Shown here piece by piece: positions 54,318-64,000 of a stretch of 64,000 nt of DNA; the stretch's first letter is position 1, and the number at the start of each line of letters is the position of its first letter. The DNA comes from Merluccius polli (taxonomy: Eukaryota; Chordata; Actinopteri; Gadiformes; Merlucciidae). Location: assembly GCA_030340625.1 (NCBI GenBank), contig JAOPHQ010002863.1, positions 184,873-248,872 of the forward strand. The letters run 5' to 3'. The notes under the pieces are model-generated. The model saw only the letters and a list, made by a program, of their open reading frames with translations, was not told the DNA's origin and ran no database searches. A program made the translations under genes and the position numbers.

Positions 54318-55178
54318 CTGATCCACTGAAAAACAACAAAAATGGCGTTCTTTTGCCTTAATAAGTTATACCATCAAATAATGCAATGAAGTGGTCAGGT
54401 TGGTTTCAGTTTATGCATATTTCTCCTTGTTGCATTTGGTGTTGCTTGAAATATGACCAATACGTTTTGATTGTAGCTGAAGTTATACCTTAAAAACAAG
54501 TGAAGTGTGCTTCTGTTCCCGGGATAGAAAATGTCTAATTTTCGAGAAAAATATAATCCCTAGTGTGGAGGGCCTGGGCTAGCTCTGAGGGGAAGGCCTC
54601 ATCGTCCCCTGGTAGCTGGTCGGTGAAGGGGCTGGTTCTGCTATCCTGGGTGGGGGGTGTTGTGTTGTGTCTGGAAAGCGGTGTCACTGGGCGTTGACTT
54701 TTCCCTTCGGGGAGTCTGATTCAAACTCACTGAGGTTCCCTTGTATGATCACAGTTCCATTCTTATAAAGGTTGACTGAACAGTCCTCTGTTTATATCTC
54801 CCTAATATTCAGTATCCATCAGTTGCATATTCCCTCTTTCTTAGCAAATATGTTAAAATACTTCAAGATAAACATTCTAGCAATGATGGATAATAGTTTA
54901 ACTTACTGATATTGCCACTCAAAGGGCTAGAATCTAAGCGATGGCTAACAATCGAGCATGAACATTGCTGCACTGAAGACACAAAACCAACTGCAGTACT
55001 AAATAATGCCACTAGATGGCATAGGAGAAAGACTCTAAAGATAAAGGAACTATGCCCCTAGAGGCAGGGAGGCTCTAAAAATAAAGGAAGCCGTTCCATT
55101 ACACACCCCGTCTGGCATTATTTAAAATGCCACAATAAACATTTACATAACCTAATCTTCTGGAGACGAGAAGGATAC
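54318..55178. other. No gene recognised
   Basis: Mixed AT-rich sequence. GGAGGCTCTAAAAATAAAGG-like phrases repeat near 55030-55085. No known feature. Confidence 0.45.
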
Positions 55179-56353
55179 ACTCTGAGTAGTGTTAATTTTA
55201 TCAGCCATTTTTAAATTTAGTCTCAGTTTTAGTCCAGTTTCAATCGCCCTTGTTAGTTTTTATCACATTTAGTCAACCTCATCCTGTTTTTATTTATTCA
55301 AGTTTTAGTCGACTATAAGTCGAGCATTTTAGTCTTTATCTTAGTCCAAGAAAACATAATTTTATTCGTCTAGTTTTAGTCAACAAAAACTGTCCACATT
55401 TTAGTCTAGTTTTAGTCAGGACAATTATTTTACCCTTTTACTTTTTTGTCAGCAGATAATATAGAACATTTCCATCTAATCAAAAATTATTTACTAAAAG
55501 TAAGTCTCAGGCATGCAAACTGGCTCGGGGTGAAAAAGGTGAGAATGATGCGTGAGCGATTGTTGACGGGGGGGGGGGGGGGGGGGGTGGGGTGTTCGTG
55601 ATTGTTGACGGGGGGGGCGGGGGTGTTCGTGATTGTTGACGGGGGGGGGGGGGTCGCGATTGTTGACGGGGGGCGACGGGGGGGGGGGCACGCGCGATTG
55701 TAACACTCCGGCCGAAGGGGGGGGGGGGGGGTGCGCGCAATAGTAACACACCGCGGACCTACGACCGGCAGCGGGGGGGGTGCGTGGTGTGTTACTATTG
55801 CGCTCTCAAAAAGGAGGACAAATACGCGTCCGGCTCTTTAAAGACTTTCCGCTCGCGCTGTCGGCTGGCCGCGCGGCTTCACGTTGCGCTCCCCGTGTGA
55901 AGTGACGGGCGGAGGAGCGCGATTCAGATTTTTCAACCGCCGCGTCAAAAAGATGTAAACAGTTCTCAACACTTCCAACGGCTCCCATGAGCGCGCGCAT
56001 GCGTTCGACGAGCACGGAAGCGTCAGTTCCACGGGAGTGCGCCCGCTTGTCGTGCCGCCTGACAGAATGCTGCGTCTTCTCTCTGCCCGCTCGCCTCCCC
56101 CCCCCCAAATTTTCGTCTTGTCTTTGTTCATGAACTAAAATGTCCATAGATTTTAGTCCAGTCTTTATTTTGTGAAGTACATTTTCGTTTCGTCTTTATT
56201 AGTCCACGAAAATGCATACTGATTTAGTCCCAGTTATTGTTTATTAATGGGGGTTTCAGTCTCGTCTAGTCTAGTTTTCGTCCGGTGAAAAATGTGCGTT
56301 GACGAACATATTTTCGTTTAGTTTTCGTTAACGAAATTAACACTAACTCTGAG
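55179..56353. mobile_element. hAT-type MITE, 1159 bp, 8-bp TSD ACTCTGAG
   Basis: The element is 55187-56345, with ends TAGTGTTAATTT and GAAATTAACACTA and ACTCTGAG on both sides. Long subterminal regions rich in TTTTAGTC and CGTTTAGTTTTCGTTAACG fold back on one another. The centre (55800-56100) is GC-rich with CG dinucleotides. The G-run minisatellite at 55568-55780 lies inside. Confidence 0.85.
55556..55780. repeat. Minisatellite of GTTCGTGATTGTTGACGGGG units with long G runs
   Basis: Four to five degenerate units of about 40-55 bp each end in 7-18 consecutive G. Spacing and run length would permit G-quadruplex folding. Reading frames over it are Pro/Arg low complexity and not genes. Confidence 0.85.
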
Positions 56354-56516
56354 ATGGGTCTGGAGAAAGTCTTAGTAGTCTTGTGACGAAAGTAAGTAGT
56401 GGAACACAAGTAAGCTTGAGTTCCACTTTCCTGACTACTCCATGTTTGCTCAGGAGAGCCTTCACAATGACTCCCGTTGGCCATTCATTGCTTGTCCTTC
56501 AAAAGAACAATGTCCA

Positions 56517-58796
56517 TCAAGCCCAGAAGGTGTCAAGAACTTGAGCCCTCTTCCATTGATGCTTAAACATGTCACCCTTGGTGAAGTCTCCAAGAGGAGG
56601 CAAGGTTACACCAAAATTCTGGGTGAGGAGACAGATCAGAGGTGCTTCTGGGTCAGAGGAGACAGGCACTAGAGGTCTTGCATTAATAATATCTGTGACT
56701 TTGGCCATTAACGTTGTCAGAACCTCATGAGTCAGCCTAGAGTGTCCAGCTTGTAGGAGCATCGTCATGATGCATTTGATTTCTTCTGCATACGCTTCAC
56801 GTTGGACACATCCGATGACTGGGTTCTGCTTGGGTTAAGTCTTCATCTGTGAGACTTGTTCTACAGAGGTGCCAGCCTGCACAACTGATGTCATCTTTGG
56901 ACTTGAAGCTGCGAGAAATGTGACGGGTGTGATATCATCTGCTTCTTAACTAGCTGTGTCCTCACATGAACCGAGCTGGTTTATAGTTGACTTTGCAGTT
57001 CTTGCATGAATAGCTGACGGCAGTTTTTGCATGAACCTAGCAGGTTTATGGCTGTCCCTTGCACGAACCCTTCAAGGCCTATCCACTAGATGAACCAACA
57101 CTGGCATATGTTGTCTTGCCCGTCTAGAACAATTAAACTTCATGTTACACAATCAACTTATACGATAAAGAATCAAACTACATGTTAAACAATAAGCAAA
57201 GATATGTATTAGTCCCTGGGACCTGTAAGTCACACCAGACCTGGATGGTGAGCCCATGAACCCATGGGCTCACCATCCAGGTTTGGTGTGACAGTGTTAT
57301 CTTGCCCATAGACTCGGCATTGTATACACACGTCAACAGGTTTGTACTGACATCATACGCAGTACTGTGCTTCGTATCATAAAGTAGTTCCTCCAATTTT
57401 ATAAGGTACTCCAGAGTACATCACGTGGTTATAGTGACATAGGCTATAACATTATATATAAAAATACTCATTCGGCTACTAAAACCATGGTACACATGAT
57501 CTGTAGGGTGCTGTTAATGGTGTTGTTAAGGTCTGGCCCTGAAAGGAGCACGTCATTAAGACACTCCATCAAACTGTGCACTCGAGTCAAACACCACACA
57601 AATCTTCCCAGGCTTCTCTGGGTGGTAGACACCGAAAGTTGGAAGATACCGTCTTTCTTTATCTTTGTCACAAGGTGGTGCCAGCTCTGCGTGTTTGTTA
57701 TCAAGCATTTTCTGCATGAACTCGACAAAGTGTGCTCTCATGTCTTCCTTATTGTCCAGCATGCGTTGAAGAGACATAAGCCGCTTGTAGGCGCAGGGTC
57801 TGTTGTCTGGGAGTAGACGTCTGGGGCTGCGAAACGGTAATGGGGCGACCCAGCTGTTAGTTTCATCTTTGAAGACTCCTTTTCTTCAGAAAGATCATCT
57901 TCAACATCTGGTGCAAGCTGGTTGTCAGTATCAGTGTGGCAAAATACAGTCTCTCCTAAACTCTCTTCAGTGGTCTTAAGTATGGGCTTGAAGCTTGAGG
58001 TTGATGGGGAGTGGCTTTCAAGTAACTTATCAGACTGAAGTTCTCCTTCACATTGATGTGGCTGTCACAGGGGGTGAGAAGGCTTGGGCATCCATTATCT
58101 AACACATGCGTTTTTAGAGCACTCACTTCAGTTGGCTTGTGAGCACTGCCGAGGCACACATTGCCTATGATAACCCAGCCTGGGTCGAGCTTCTGTGCGT
58201 ATGGGTTGTTGTCTCTAAGCTACTTTCTCACCTTGTGAGCTCTCAGAAGGTTCCGTCCAATGAGCAGGAGGATGTCAGTATCTATGTTGAAGGGCGGTAT
58301 CTCAGAAGCTATTGACCTCAGATGGCGGTGGTGTTGTGCGGCTTTAGGAGTGGGTTGCTAGGGATAGCATTACACTCAATGAGCGTAGGGAGAGGAAAAG
58401 ATTTTCCCATCTACTGACTATTGCGTAGCCACAAGCTCTTCTACCTGACGTTTCTGCTACGCCAGCACATGTCTTCAGGGTGTATGGTTGTGCTTTGAAT
58501 GTCAAACATGTCAAAAAACTCTTTGCAAGGGACTGATTACTTTGATCGTCCACGATTGTGTTCATCTTCTTGCTATTGTGTCGCTGACCTTCAGGGAAGA
58601 TATTCACAAGGCAAATCTTGGTGCAGGATTTTCCTGAGAATCCATTTCCACATACCTTTGTACATGTTGTAACATCCAGCTTTGATGAGCTTGCTTCCTC
58701 CCCACCATGCTCTTTAGGGGAAGAGAGTGGCTCGGGTGTCTGCGGTGCTGGGCCAGGGTGAAGAGCTGCCAAGTGCTTCTCACTCACACTCAACAC
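56517..58796 (-). pseudogene. BEL/Pao retrotransposon pol, broken
   Basis: Minus-strand blocks in order. 58344-58796 holds a zinc-knuckle-like and protease region (CTKICLVNIFPEG, YTLKTCAGVAETSGRRACGY). About 57956-58330 has FNIDTDILLLIGRNLLRAHK and NVCLGSAHKPTEV. 57487-57777 is the start of reverse transcriptase (YLPTFGVYHPEKPGKI, VVFDSSAQFDGVS, then DVLLSGPDLNN in a shifted frame). A gap and an inverted repeat follow. 56517-56768 is the post-integrase region (LTTLMAKVTDIINARPLVPV, FGVTLPPLGDFTKGDMFKHQ). RT catalytic core and integrase core are missing and there are many frame changes. LTRs were not identified. The block order and motifs match Pao-type peptidase_A17/DUF5641 polyproteins. Confidence 0.82.
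57231..57290. repeat. 28-bp inverted repeat in the BEL/Pao gap
   Basis: CACACCAGACCTGGATGG... folds onto ...CCATCCAGGTTTGGTGTG around a four-base centre, with two mismatches. It marks the junction where RT and integrase sequence is lost, like the fold-back at 6588. Confidence 0.85.
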
Positions 58797-59901
58797 ACCT
58801 GATGATCCAACTTCTATTACTTAGCCCACTTGGCTCTCCTCCGCAGTGTCCGCACCACTAGCCCTCCTGAGATGGCGACCAGGACGTTCTGCCTTTCTGT
58901 TCCACATCAGGCCAGTGGCCAGCAGCACTTTTTCCGGGACTTTCTCCCTTTACTGCAACAGTCACGCCCACAAGTTATCAGGAAGTTGTATTCAAGTGAT
59001 ATCACACAGACTGTTTAATAATAGGGCAATTGACCGGCCGCAGGTCCCACCTGTTGGGGATCTTATTTGACTCGAGCCTAATTGTTGTTTGTTTTTCTCT
59101 TTTCTCCGTGAGTTAACTTTAATCATCTGCCCGACGACTTCTTATAGTCCCCTCATGCCACTCAGCCGACAGCAAGTCTTTCAGGCAATGGGCAACCCGT
59201 TTATCAGCTAACCAGCGGTCCATCCACAACTTGACTGAAGCTTTGCTCCATGATCAACCCGAGAGCATTGTGATATCATTCCCGTTAGCAACAGGATCAT
59301 GAACGGCTTCGCAAGAAGAGCCTATAAGCAAACAGTGGCAAGTGCCCCCCCCCCAGGTCGCCAAAGCCGAAATCGAAGTAGTTGTTTACTTCTGGGATTG
59401 TTTTATGTAATTTGTGGAATATGTTGACAGCGGTAGTTTAGTCGTTGCAATATTGTAACTGTGTAGGATGGTGCATTGATCAGCTTTTGCTGCTGTTAAT
59501 GGAGAATAGCCCTAGATTTGAAGCATTCAGGCCAGGGTGTTCTGCTTCCCAGCATGCAGAGTCGGCATACTTTATCATCATCCTGAGTACTAATTCTTAA
59601 TTATTGTCAAACGTGTTGTTTATTAGTTTAGGTGTTGTTTTGTGTTTAGGTTTTTGGGGTAGACTGATCATAGCCTAGTATTTGGATAGGCTATAGCGGT
59701 TGTGTTCTAGCATCTAAGTCTCTGTGTATTGGCAGTAGAAGTCTGGGGGTGAAGAGCTGCCAAGTGCTTCTCACTCACACTCCACACACCTGATGATCCA
59801 ACTTCTATTACCTAGCACGCTTGGCTCTCCTCCGCTGTGTCCGCACCACTAGCCCTCCCGAGATGGCGACCAGTACGTTTGGCCTTTCTGTTCCACATCA
59901 G
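58756..59901. repeat. 155-bp direct repeat, copies 0.99 kb apart
   Basis: 58756-58911 and 59747-59901 are about 95 per cent identical by eye. Both start GGGTGAAGAGCTGCC and end TTTCTGTTCCACATCA. The 0.8 kb between holds no gene I recognise. The left copy overlaps the start of the BEL/Pao remnant, so it may be part of that element or a segmental duplication. Confidence 0.8.
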
Positions 59902-60545
59902 CTCTGAGAATGCTCTTCCAGGTTCACCACAGCTGGGTTGATAAATAAATAATAATACATAAAATAAATTAATAATATTAATTAAATGTATATTAATTAA
60001 ATATATACTCTAGCAGATGAGCAAGATGGCGGTTTCTTGCATGCCCGAAACGCATGTGGACTGGCGATGTTTCACAAGGCAGCTGTTATCTCCAGCCTGC
60101 TCAACGTGGTATTCTTGACTAACCTGCACACTGCTGTCACTAGATTACGGGTGAAGCTCCCACTAAACTTCTGGTCCCGTTCCTACCAACAAATTGCCTC
60201 GTCCTTCTATGACGAAATTGTGTTATCTTCTTCACACTTAACTTTACAGATGCTGCTCCATCTGTGAGTTTTTGGGGGTATTTTTAAAGATGATATACTG
60301 TATGGTAATGCATGACTGCCGGTCTCGCATGCCATCCTGCATCAACTGCTGCTGAGGTCTCGAATACTGTAGCAGGTCTCTTCCATTCTGATACTAGACT
60401 CCCTTGCCCTGCTGTTATACCCCTTCAACAGGCTATCATCTATACATAAATGTGTTCTCAATTTTTTACTTACTCCTTATATTTGTTTGCTGGTTTACAA
60501 TGCAGTGAAATCACCCTCACGTATCAACCCCAATCAGATGTCACA
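59902..60545. other. No gene recognised; AT-rich tract
   Basis: ATAAATAATAATACATAAAA-type sequence runs from about 59942 to 60008. A plus-strand open stretch at 60037-60267 has no recognised family. Confidence 0.45.
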
Positions 60546-61052
60546 TTCCTGATTAGGGATGGGAATCGATACGATTTTTCCGATTCCGATTCCATTTTCG
60601 ATTCCGCTTAACGATTCGGTTCTTTATCGATTCTCTTATTGATTCTCATTTGGAAAAAAAGGATTCAGTGATGTTCGTCCGGAGCGCATCGAAAACGCGA
60701 CATTCAGAAATCGTTATCGCATGCTGTGTGCGCAAATGTTTTTGCATGTTGGAAGTATTTCCTCCCTTTGAGGAAATATCCACGTTGCAAGTATTGCAAG
60801 TTGCCCTGTTGTCGTCTTTTCTTGTGAAGTGTAACCAAACTTTGGAGCGTTTGTACCGCTTGGGCGCCATGTTTACTGTTGACTGCTGGCTGCACTGGAG
60901 TCGCTACGCAACGTGCGTGGTGACGTCATTCGCGTCCACTGGAATCGATGAGGGAATCGTTTGCAAAATTGGCAAACGATTCCAAGGAATTGAAACACTG
61001 GGAACCGGTTCTCAACAAGAACCGGTTTTCGATTCCCATCCCTATTCCTGAT
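60546..61052 (-). mobile_element. Internally deleted hAT element keeping a BED finger, TSD TTCCTGAT
   Basis: The element is 60554-61044 (491 bp). Its ends TAGGGATGGGAATCGA and TCGATTCCCATCCCTA are perfect 16-bp inverted repeats with one base of slack, flanked by identical TTCCTGAT. Subterminal ATTCCGATTCC and CGATTCC motifs repeat. It differs from the other MITEs because it keeps a piece of the transposase gene (next entry). Confidence 0.87.
60646..60870 (-). pseudogene. BED zinc finger of a hAT transposase
   Basis: A minus-strand frame of 74 codons starts at an ATG (MAPKRYKRSKVW) and reads SKVWLHFTRKDDNRATCNTC, SSKGGNTSNMQKHLRTQH, then a short tail ESFFSK and a stop. Aromatic Trp and Phe, C-x2-C and H-x4-H in this spacing define a BED finger, the DNA-binding end of ZBED-like hAT transposases. 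The rest of the transposase (hAT core, dimerisation box) is deleted. The finger is intact and has its own ATG, so a small DNA-binding protein could be encoded, perhaps able to compete for element ends. No promoter is evident. Confidence 0.82.
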
Positions 61053-61173
61053 GCATCAATCATCTTCGCTGAGATATTTCAAGCCATTAAGCTTCAATGG
61101 TAAGTTAAGCATTAAGTTGGTGGTTGTGTCATTATAATACTAAGTTAATCAACATCACAGTCACATACAAAAT

Positions 61174-61392
61174 CCCATAGCTGGGAATGTTCTCAAGTCA
61201 TTGCTGGCTTTCCTGTCCCCATCGCTGGGAAATCTTTTCAAGGCATTGCTGGTTTTTCTGTCTCCCATAGCTGGGAATCTCTCATGTCATTGCTGGCTTG
61301 CTTTCCTGTCTCACATAGCTGGGAATCTTTTCAAGTCTTTGCTGGCTTTCCTGTCTCCCATAGCTGGGAATTCTACCTAGCCATTGCTGGCG
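61174..61392. repeat. Minisatellite, about 50-bp unit, 4-5 copies
   Basis: CCATAGCTGGGAAT followed by CAAGTCATTGCTGGC and TTCCTGTCTC repeats four to five times with small changes. Confidence 0.88.
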
Positions 61393-61559
61393 TCCTGTCT
61401 TGTTCAGCAACTCTGCTTCAAGTTTGTATATGTATATCACTACTTATGCATTCCACTAGGTGACTCTAACTGCACTGATCAGTGTTCATTCATTCATGTC
61501 ATGTATAATTCTGTTTTGTCAATCCATTAGGTGCCGTATCGTCCATCAAGGTAATAACT

Positions 61560-62146
61560 TTTCATGACATTTTTTGGGAGACTTCATTGTCCCCATGAAT
61601 TATAATTTGATGGTTTCTAATCGCCAAATGTGTTGTCAATAAATGTTGTGTTAATTTTCAATACTGTCTCTACTGATTGAAATGGAGCTAAAGCAAACGT
61701 TCATTCAGGAGACGACGACATTCCCCTTCTATTTCTTGTTGCTCTATGTCTGGGTTCTTAATCCCCATGCTGTCATTGCAAGCCCCTCCCCTTCATCTCA
61801 ACCAATCAGGACCTCATGCATTAACAGGAGTACAATTGCGCACCAATGCAAAGCGTATATATACACATCTCATTCATTCCTGTCTCCTTTTCATTGCAGC
61901 CCTCCTCCATTCCCTTCAACTCCGGGACTAGGCTCCACCCGTCTATGGAGAAAGAGATGGAGGCTTGGGCCGAGGTCCATCTATAGTCACCACCACCACC
62001 AGCGGTTAGACACCATCAGGGGGAATTCATCTCACGGCAGACTTCATGGGATCAATTGTACCCATGAATTATAATTTAATGGTGTCTAATGTGTGCCAAA
62101 TGTGTTGTCAATAAATGTGTTCATTTTCAATACTGTCTCTAATGAT
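61560..62146 (+). repeat. Repeated 3'-end-like segment with an internal promoter-like region
   Basis: About 100 bp containing ATGAATTATAATTTGATGG, then GTTGTCAATAAATG and TTTTCAATACTGTCTCTA, occurs at about 61596-61676 and 62068-62145. Between them lie CCAATCA (61800) and TATATATACAC (61855), a CCAAT and TATA pair, followed about 250 bp later by AATAAA. The layout could be LTR-like or a tandem transcription unit. No protein was recognised. Confidence 0.4.
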
Positions 62147-62159
62147 TTAATTTTTTAAA

Positions 62160-62786
62160 TTAATCTTTAATATCGGCAAACATAGCTATGAATGCATATT
62201 TGGGATGACTTTAGCATCTAATTATTTAAAAAATGCTGCAGTAAAAACACTTGAAAATTATCTCAGAGGTACCTGGGGCATGTTGAACAATAATGTGGTT
62301 GAGTTTTCAGAAAACAAATTTATTTGATGTTTCTGTGAATTTTTAATATCTGTCTTGATAGTAATACATGCGTATTGGGGATGAATTTAGCATTGTTAAA
62401 AACACTTGAAAATTATCTGAGGTACGTGGGGACATGTTGAACAAGAATATTGTGGAGTTTTCTGAAAACAATTTGATTAGATTTTTCTGTGAATGTTTAG
62501 TATCGGTCTATATAGTAATACATGCGTATTAGGGATGAATTCAGCATCTAATTATTAGAAAATGCTGCAGTAAAAACACTTGAACATAATATTAGAGGTA
62601 CCTGGGGACATGTTGAACAGGAATATGATGGTGTTCTCTGAAAACAATTTGATAAGATTTTTTTAAATTAATTTTTAATATCTGCCAAAATAGTAATACA
62701 TGCATATTAGGGATGAATTCAGCATGTAATTATTAGAACATGCTGCAGTAAAAACATTTGAAAATGATCTCATTGGTACCTGGGGA
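62160..62786. repeat. Satellite, about 180-bp unit, 3.5 copies
   Basis: Units begin near 62163, 62339, 62492 and 62673. Each holds TAATACATGCGTATT, TCTAATTATTAGAAAATGC, TGCAGTAAAAACACTTGAA and a TGTTGAACA segment. The third step is shorter by about 25 bp. Confidence 0.87.
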
Positions 62787-62787
62787 C

Positions 62788-63040
62788 TAGAGGTGCGCGG
62801 ATGGGCTATTATTGTATCCGCAACCGCATCACAAAACTCATCATCCGTCCACCATCCATCCGCACCAACGTTTTTTGACCAATTTCAAAACCGCACCCGC
62901 CCGCCATCCGCGGGCGCTGCTGACGCGAGAAAAAAAGTGTGCTCGTTTTTATCGGATGTAAGTAACAATATTTAACAATGTAACTTATATATATCTTTTC
63001 ATTTGATTGGTTCAACCCACCCGCCACCCGCCCGAATTTA
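62788..63040. mobile_element. hAT-like terminus, one end only
   Basis: TAGAGGTGCGCGGATGGGC begins a terminus rich in CCGCACC and CATCCG motifs. No right end or target duplication was seen because the next repeat begins at 63041. Confidence 0.5.
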
Positions 63041-64000
63041 ATTAGGGACCGAGCCAGTGAAACTGGAAGGTCCCTATTGAAATTGCTTCGTTTATTATTA
63101 GGGACCGAGCCAGTGAAACTGGAAGGTCCCTATTGAAATTGCTTCGTTTATTATTATTATTATTATTATTATTCTTTTTCTCCGTCTTTGCCGGCGATTT
63201 GCACCATCTCAACGTATACATTTGACTGTTTTTATTTGGCAAAGTTGTCGGGGCTGGTGAAAAATTATATATTCTATGCGTCACGTTCATGTCGCACACT
63301 TGGAAAACCACTAGGTGGCGCTGTTTTTGAGCAAAATCCGTAACGCTCATAACTCCTGCATAATTTGTCGCACATTCAAAAACCTAATATCTATACATGC
63401 AGAAATTAGTGCTGCACCTCCCCACGTCGGCCACTCCTATCTCCGCCCGAATAGTTTTTTCGCTAGAGCGCAAAAACACAAAAATTAATTTTTTCAAGTG
63501 CAATAAGTACGCTTGTCTCTGATTCGCACGAAACTTCACACGTAACATCTCCAGACTGTCCCATGAACAAAAGTAATTGGAAGTATTTTGATATTTCAAA
63601 AAATAAGCGCGCTATAAATATTTTAATTTATGTAAATTTTACGTCAAAAAAGCAAGTGGACCATTTCTCCACTTTGGTATGTTTGTTCGACACCAAACTT
63701 TAGTCAATAGTTCCTTATACCTCCATAAAGCATCGTACAAATTTTCAGACCATCGCCACTAGGTGGCGCTCTTTAAAATTAAGAAGTTTATATCTCCACA
63801 TCGGCAAGTGCGATTTCAACGAAACTTGGTACGATGATAGCACATGGCTCCCTGAGGCTTACGTTAAAAGGAGAAAAAAATTCCGCCACTAGGTGGCGCT
63901 CTAATGTCAGCATAAATCACTGTACAAAGACCGTAATAGTTATGAATATGAAATTCACAGGACATGTGTAGACTAGTGCCCGGAGCTCAGGTACCAAAAA
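63041..64000. repeat. Interspersed repeat with 56-bp duplication and CTCF-like motifs
   Basis: TTAGGGACCGAGCCAGTGAA occurs twice at the start as part of a 56-bp tandem duplication, then an ATT run (63150-63173) and a Clupeid-like or general teleost repeat body with no gene. CCACTAGGTGGCGCT occurs at 63308-63322, 63756-63770 and 63886-63900. The repeat runs off the window, so its length is unknown. Confidence 0.7.

Noticed and set aside
55494..55751. Proline/arginine-rich frames over the G-run region
   Set aside because: They follow from poly-G tracts and would change with run length. No start context or domain.
60037..60267. 76-codon frame after an AT-rich tract
   Set aside because: No similarity recognised, no splice or promoter support, and length is expected by chance.

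Overview
The window looks like teleost fish nuclear DNA. One multi-exon vertebrate-type protein kinase gene with GT-AG introns sits among densely packed and nested fish transposable elements: PIF/Harbinger, hAT-like, TTAA-target and 8-bp-target MITEs, Ty3/gypsy, BEL/Pao, a gamma/epsilon-type endogenous retrovirus (ERV), L2-like and Rex1-like LINEs, and microsatellites. No species could be fixed from sequence alone. I found no bacterial or plasmid features, rRNA, tRNA genes or CRISPR arrays.

Layout. (1) 0.8-5.1 kb: a two-gene PIF/Harbinger transposon with convergent transposase (+) and Myb-like (-) genes. The first is split by a small non-coding LTR element with a 5-bp target duplication (TSD), the second by a hAT-type MITE with an 8-bp TSD. 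(2) 5.9-9.0 kb: a decayed chromodomain Ty3/gypsy element (-) bounded by TTTCG TSDs. (3) About 9.2-24.2 kb: an ERV on the minus strand (gag, UAG, pro-pol, env). Pol carries four visible lesions but the 713-codon env is fully open. A 4.2-kb Tc1/mariner/IS630-class transposon sits in gag at a TA, and that transposon carries a 1.4-kb hairpin-bearing MITE. A purine-rich satellite (24.2-25.2 kb) lies where the ERV 5' LTR should be. (4) 25.2-29.9 kb: a second Ty3/gypsy element with two 1.16-kb LTRs and an intact RNase H-integrase frame, but gag to RT deleted. (5) 29.9-34.2 kb: a gag-like fragment, a primer-binding site beside an LTR-like start, nested MITEs and an L2-like LINE.

(6) 34.8-51.8 kb (+): the only host protein gene I can model, a DYRK4-like kinase of about 581 codons. 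Its N-terminal part comes from five related exons. Four of these are nearly identical 126-bp phase-0 exons in a tandem array of about 1-kb units. The kinase domain follows in ten more exons after a 9-kb intron full of transposons (Harbinger-type and TTAA-type MITEs, a ZBED-like hAT transposase, a THAP fragment, a Rex1-like LINE). Directly behind the kinase stop codon lies a fragment of a GIMAP/AIG1 GTPase domain. (7) 52-64 kb: more MITEs (one keeps a BED zinc finger), a broken BEL/Pao element, minisatellites, a 180-bp satellite and a terminal repeat carrying three exact matches to the vertebrate CTCF core consensus.

The elements mostly interrupt one another, so their insertion order can be read from nesting and TSDs. 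The kinase gene is the main functional unit. The intact env and the second gypsy integrase are the other long, clean reading frames.
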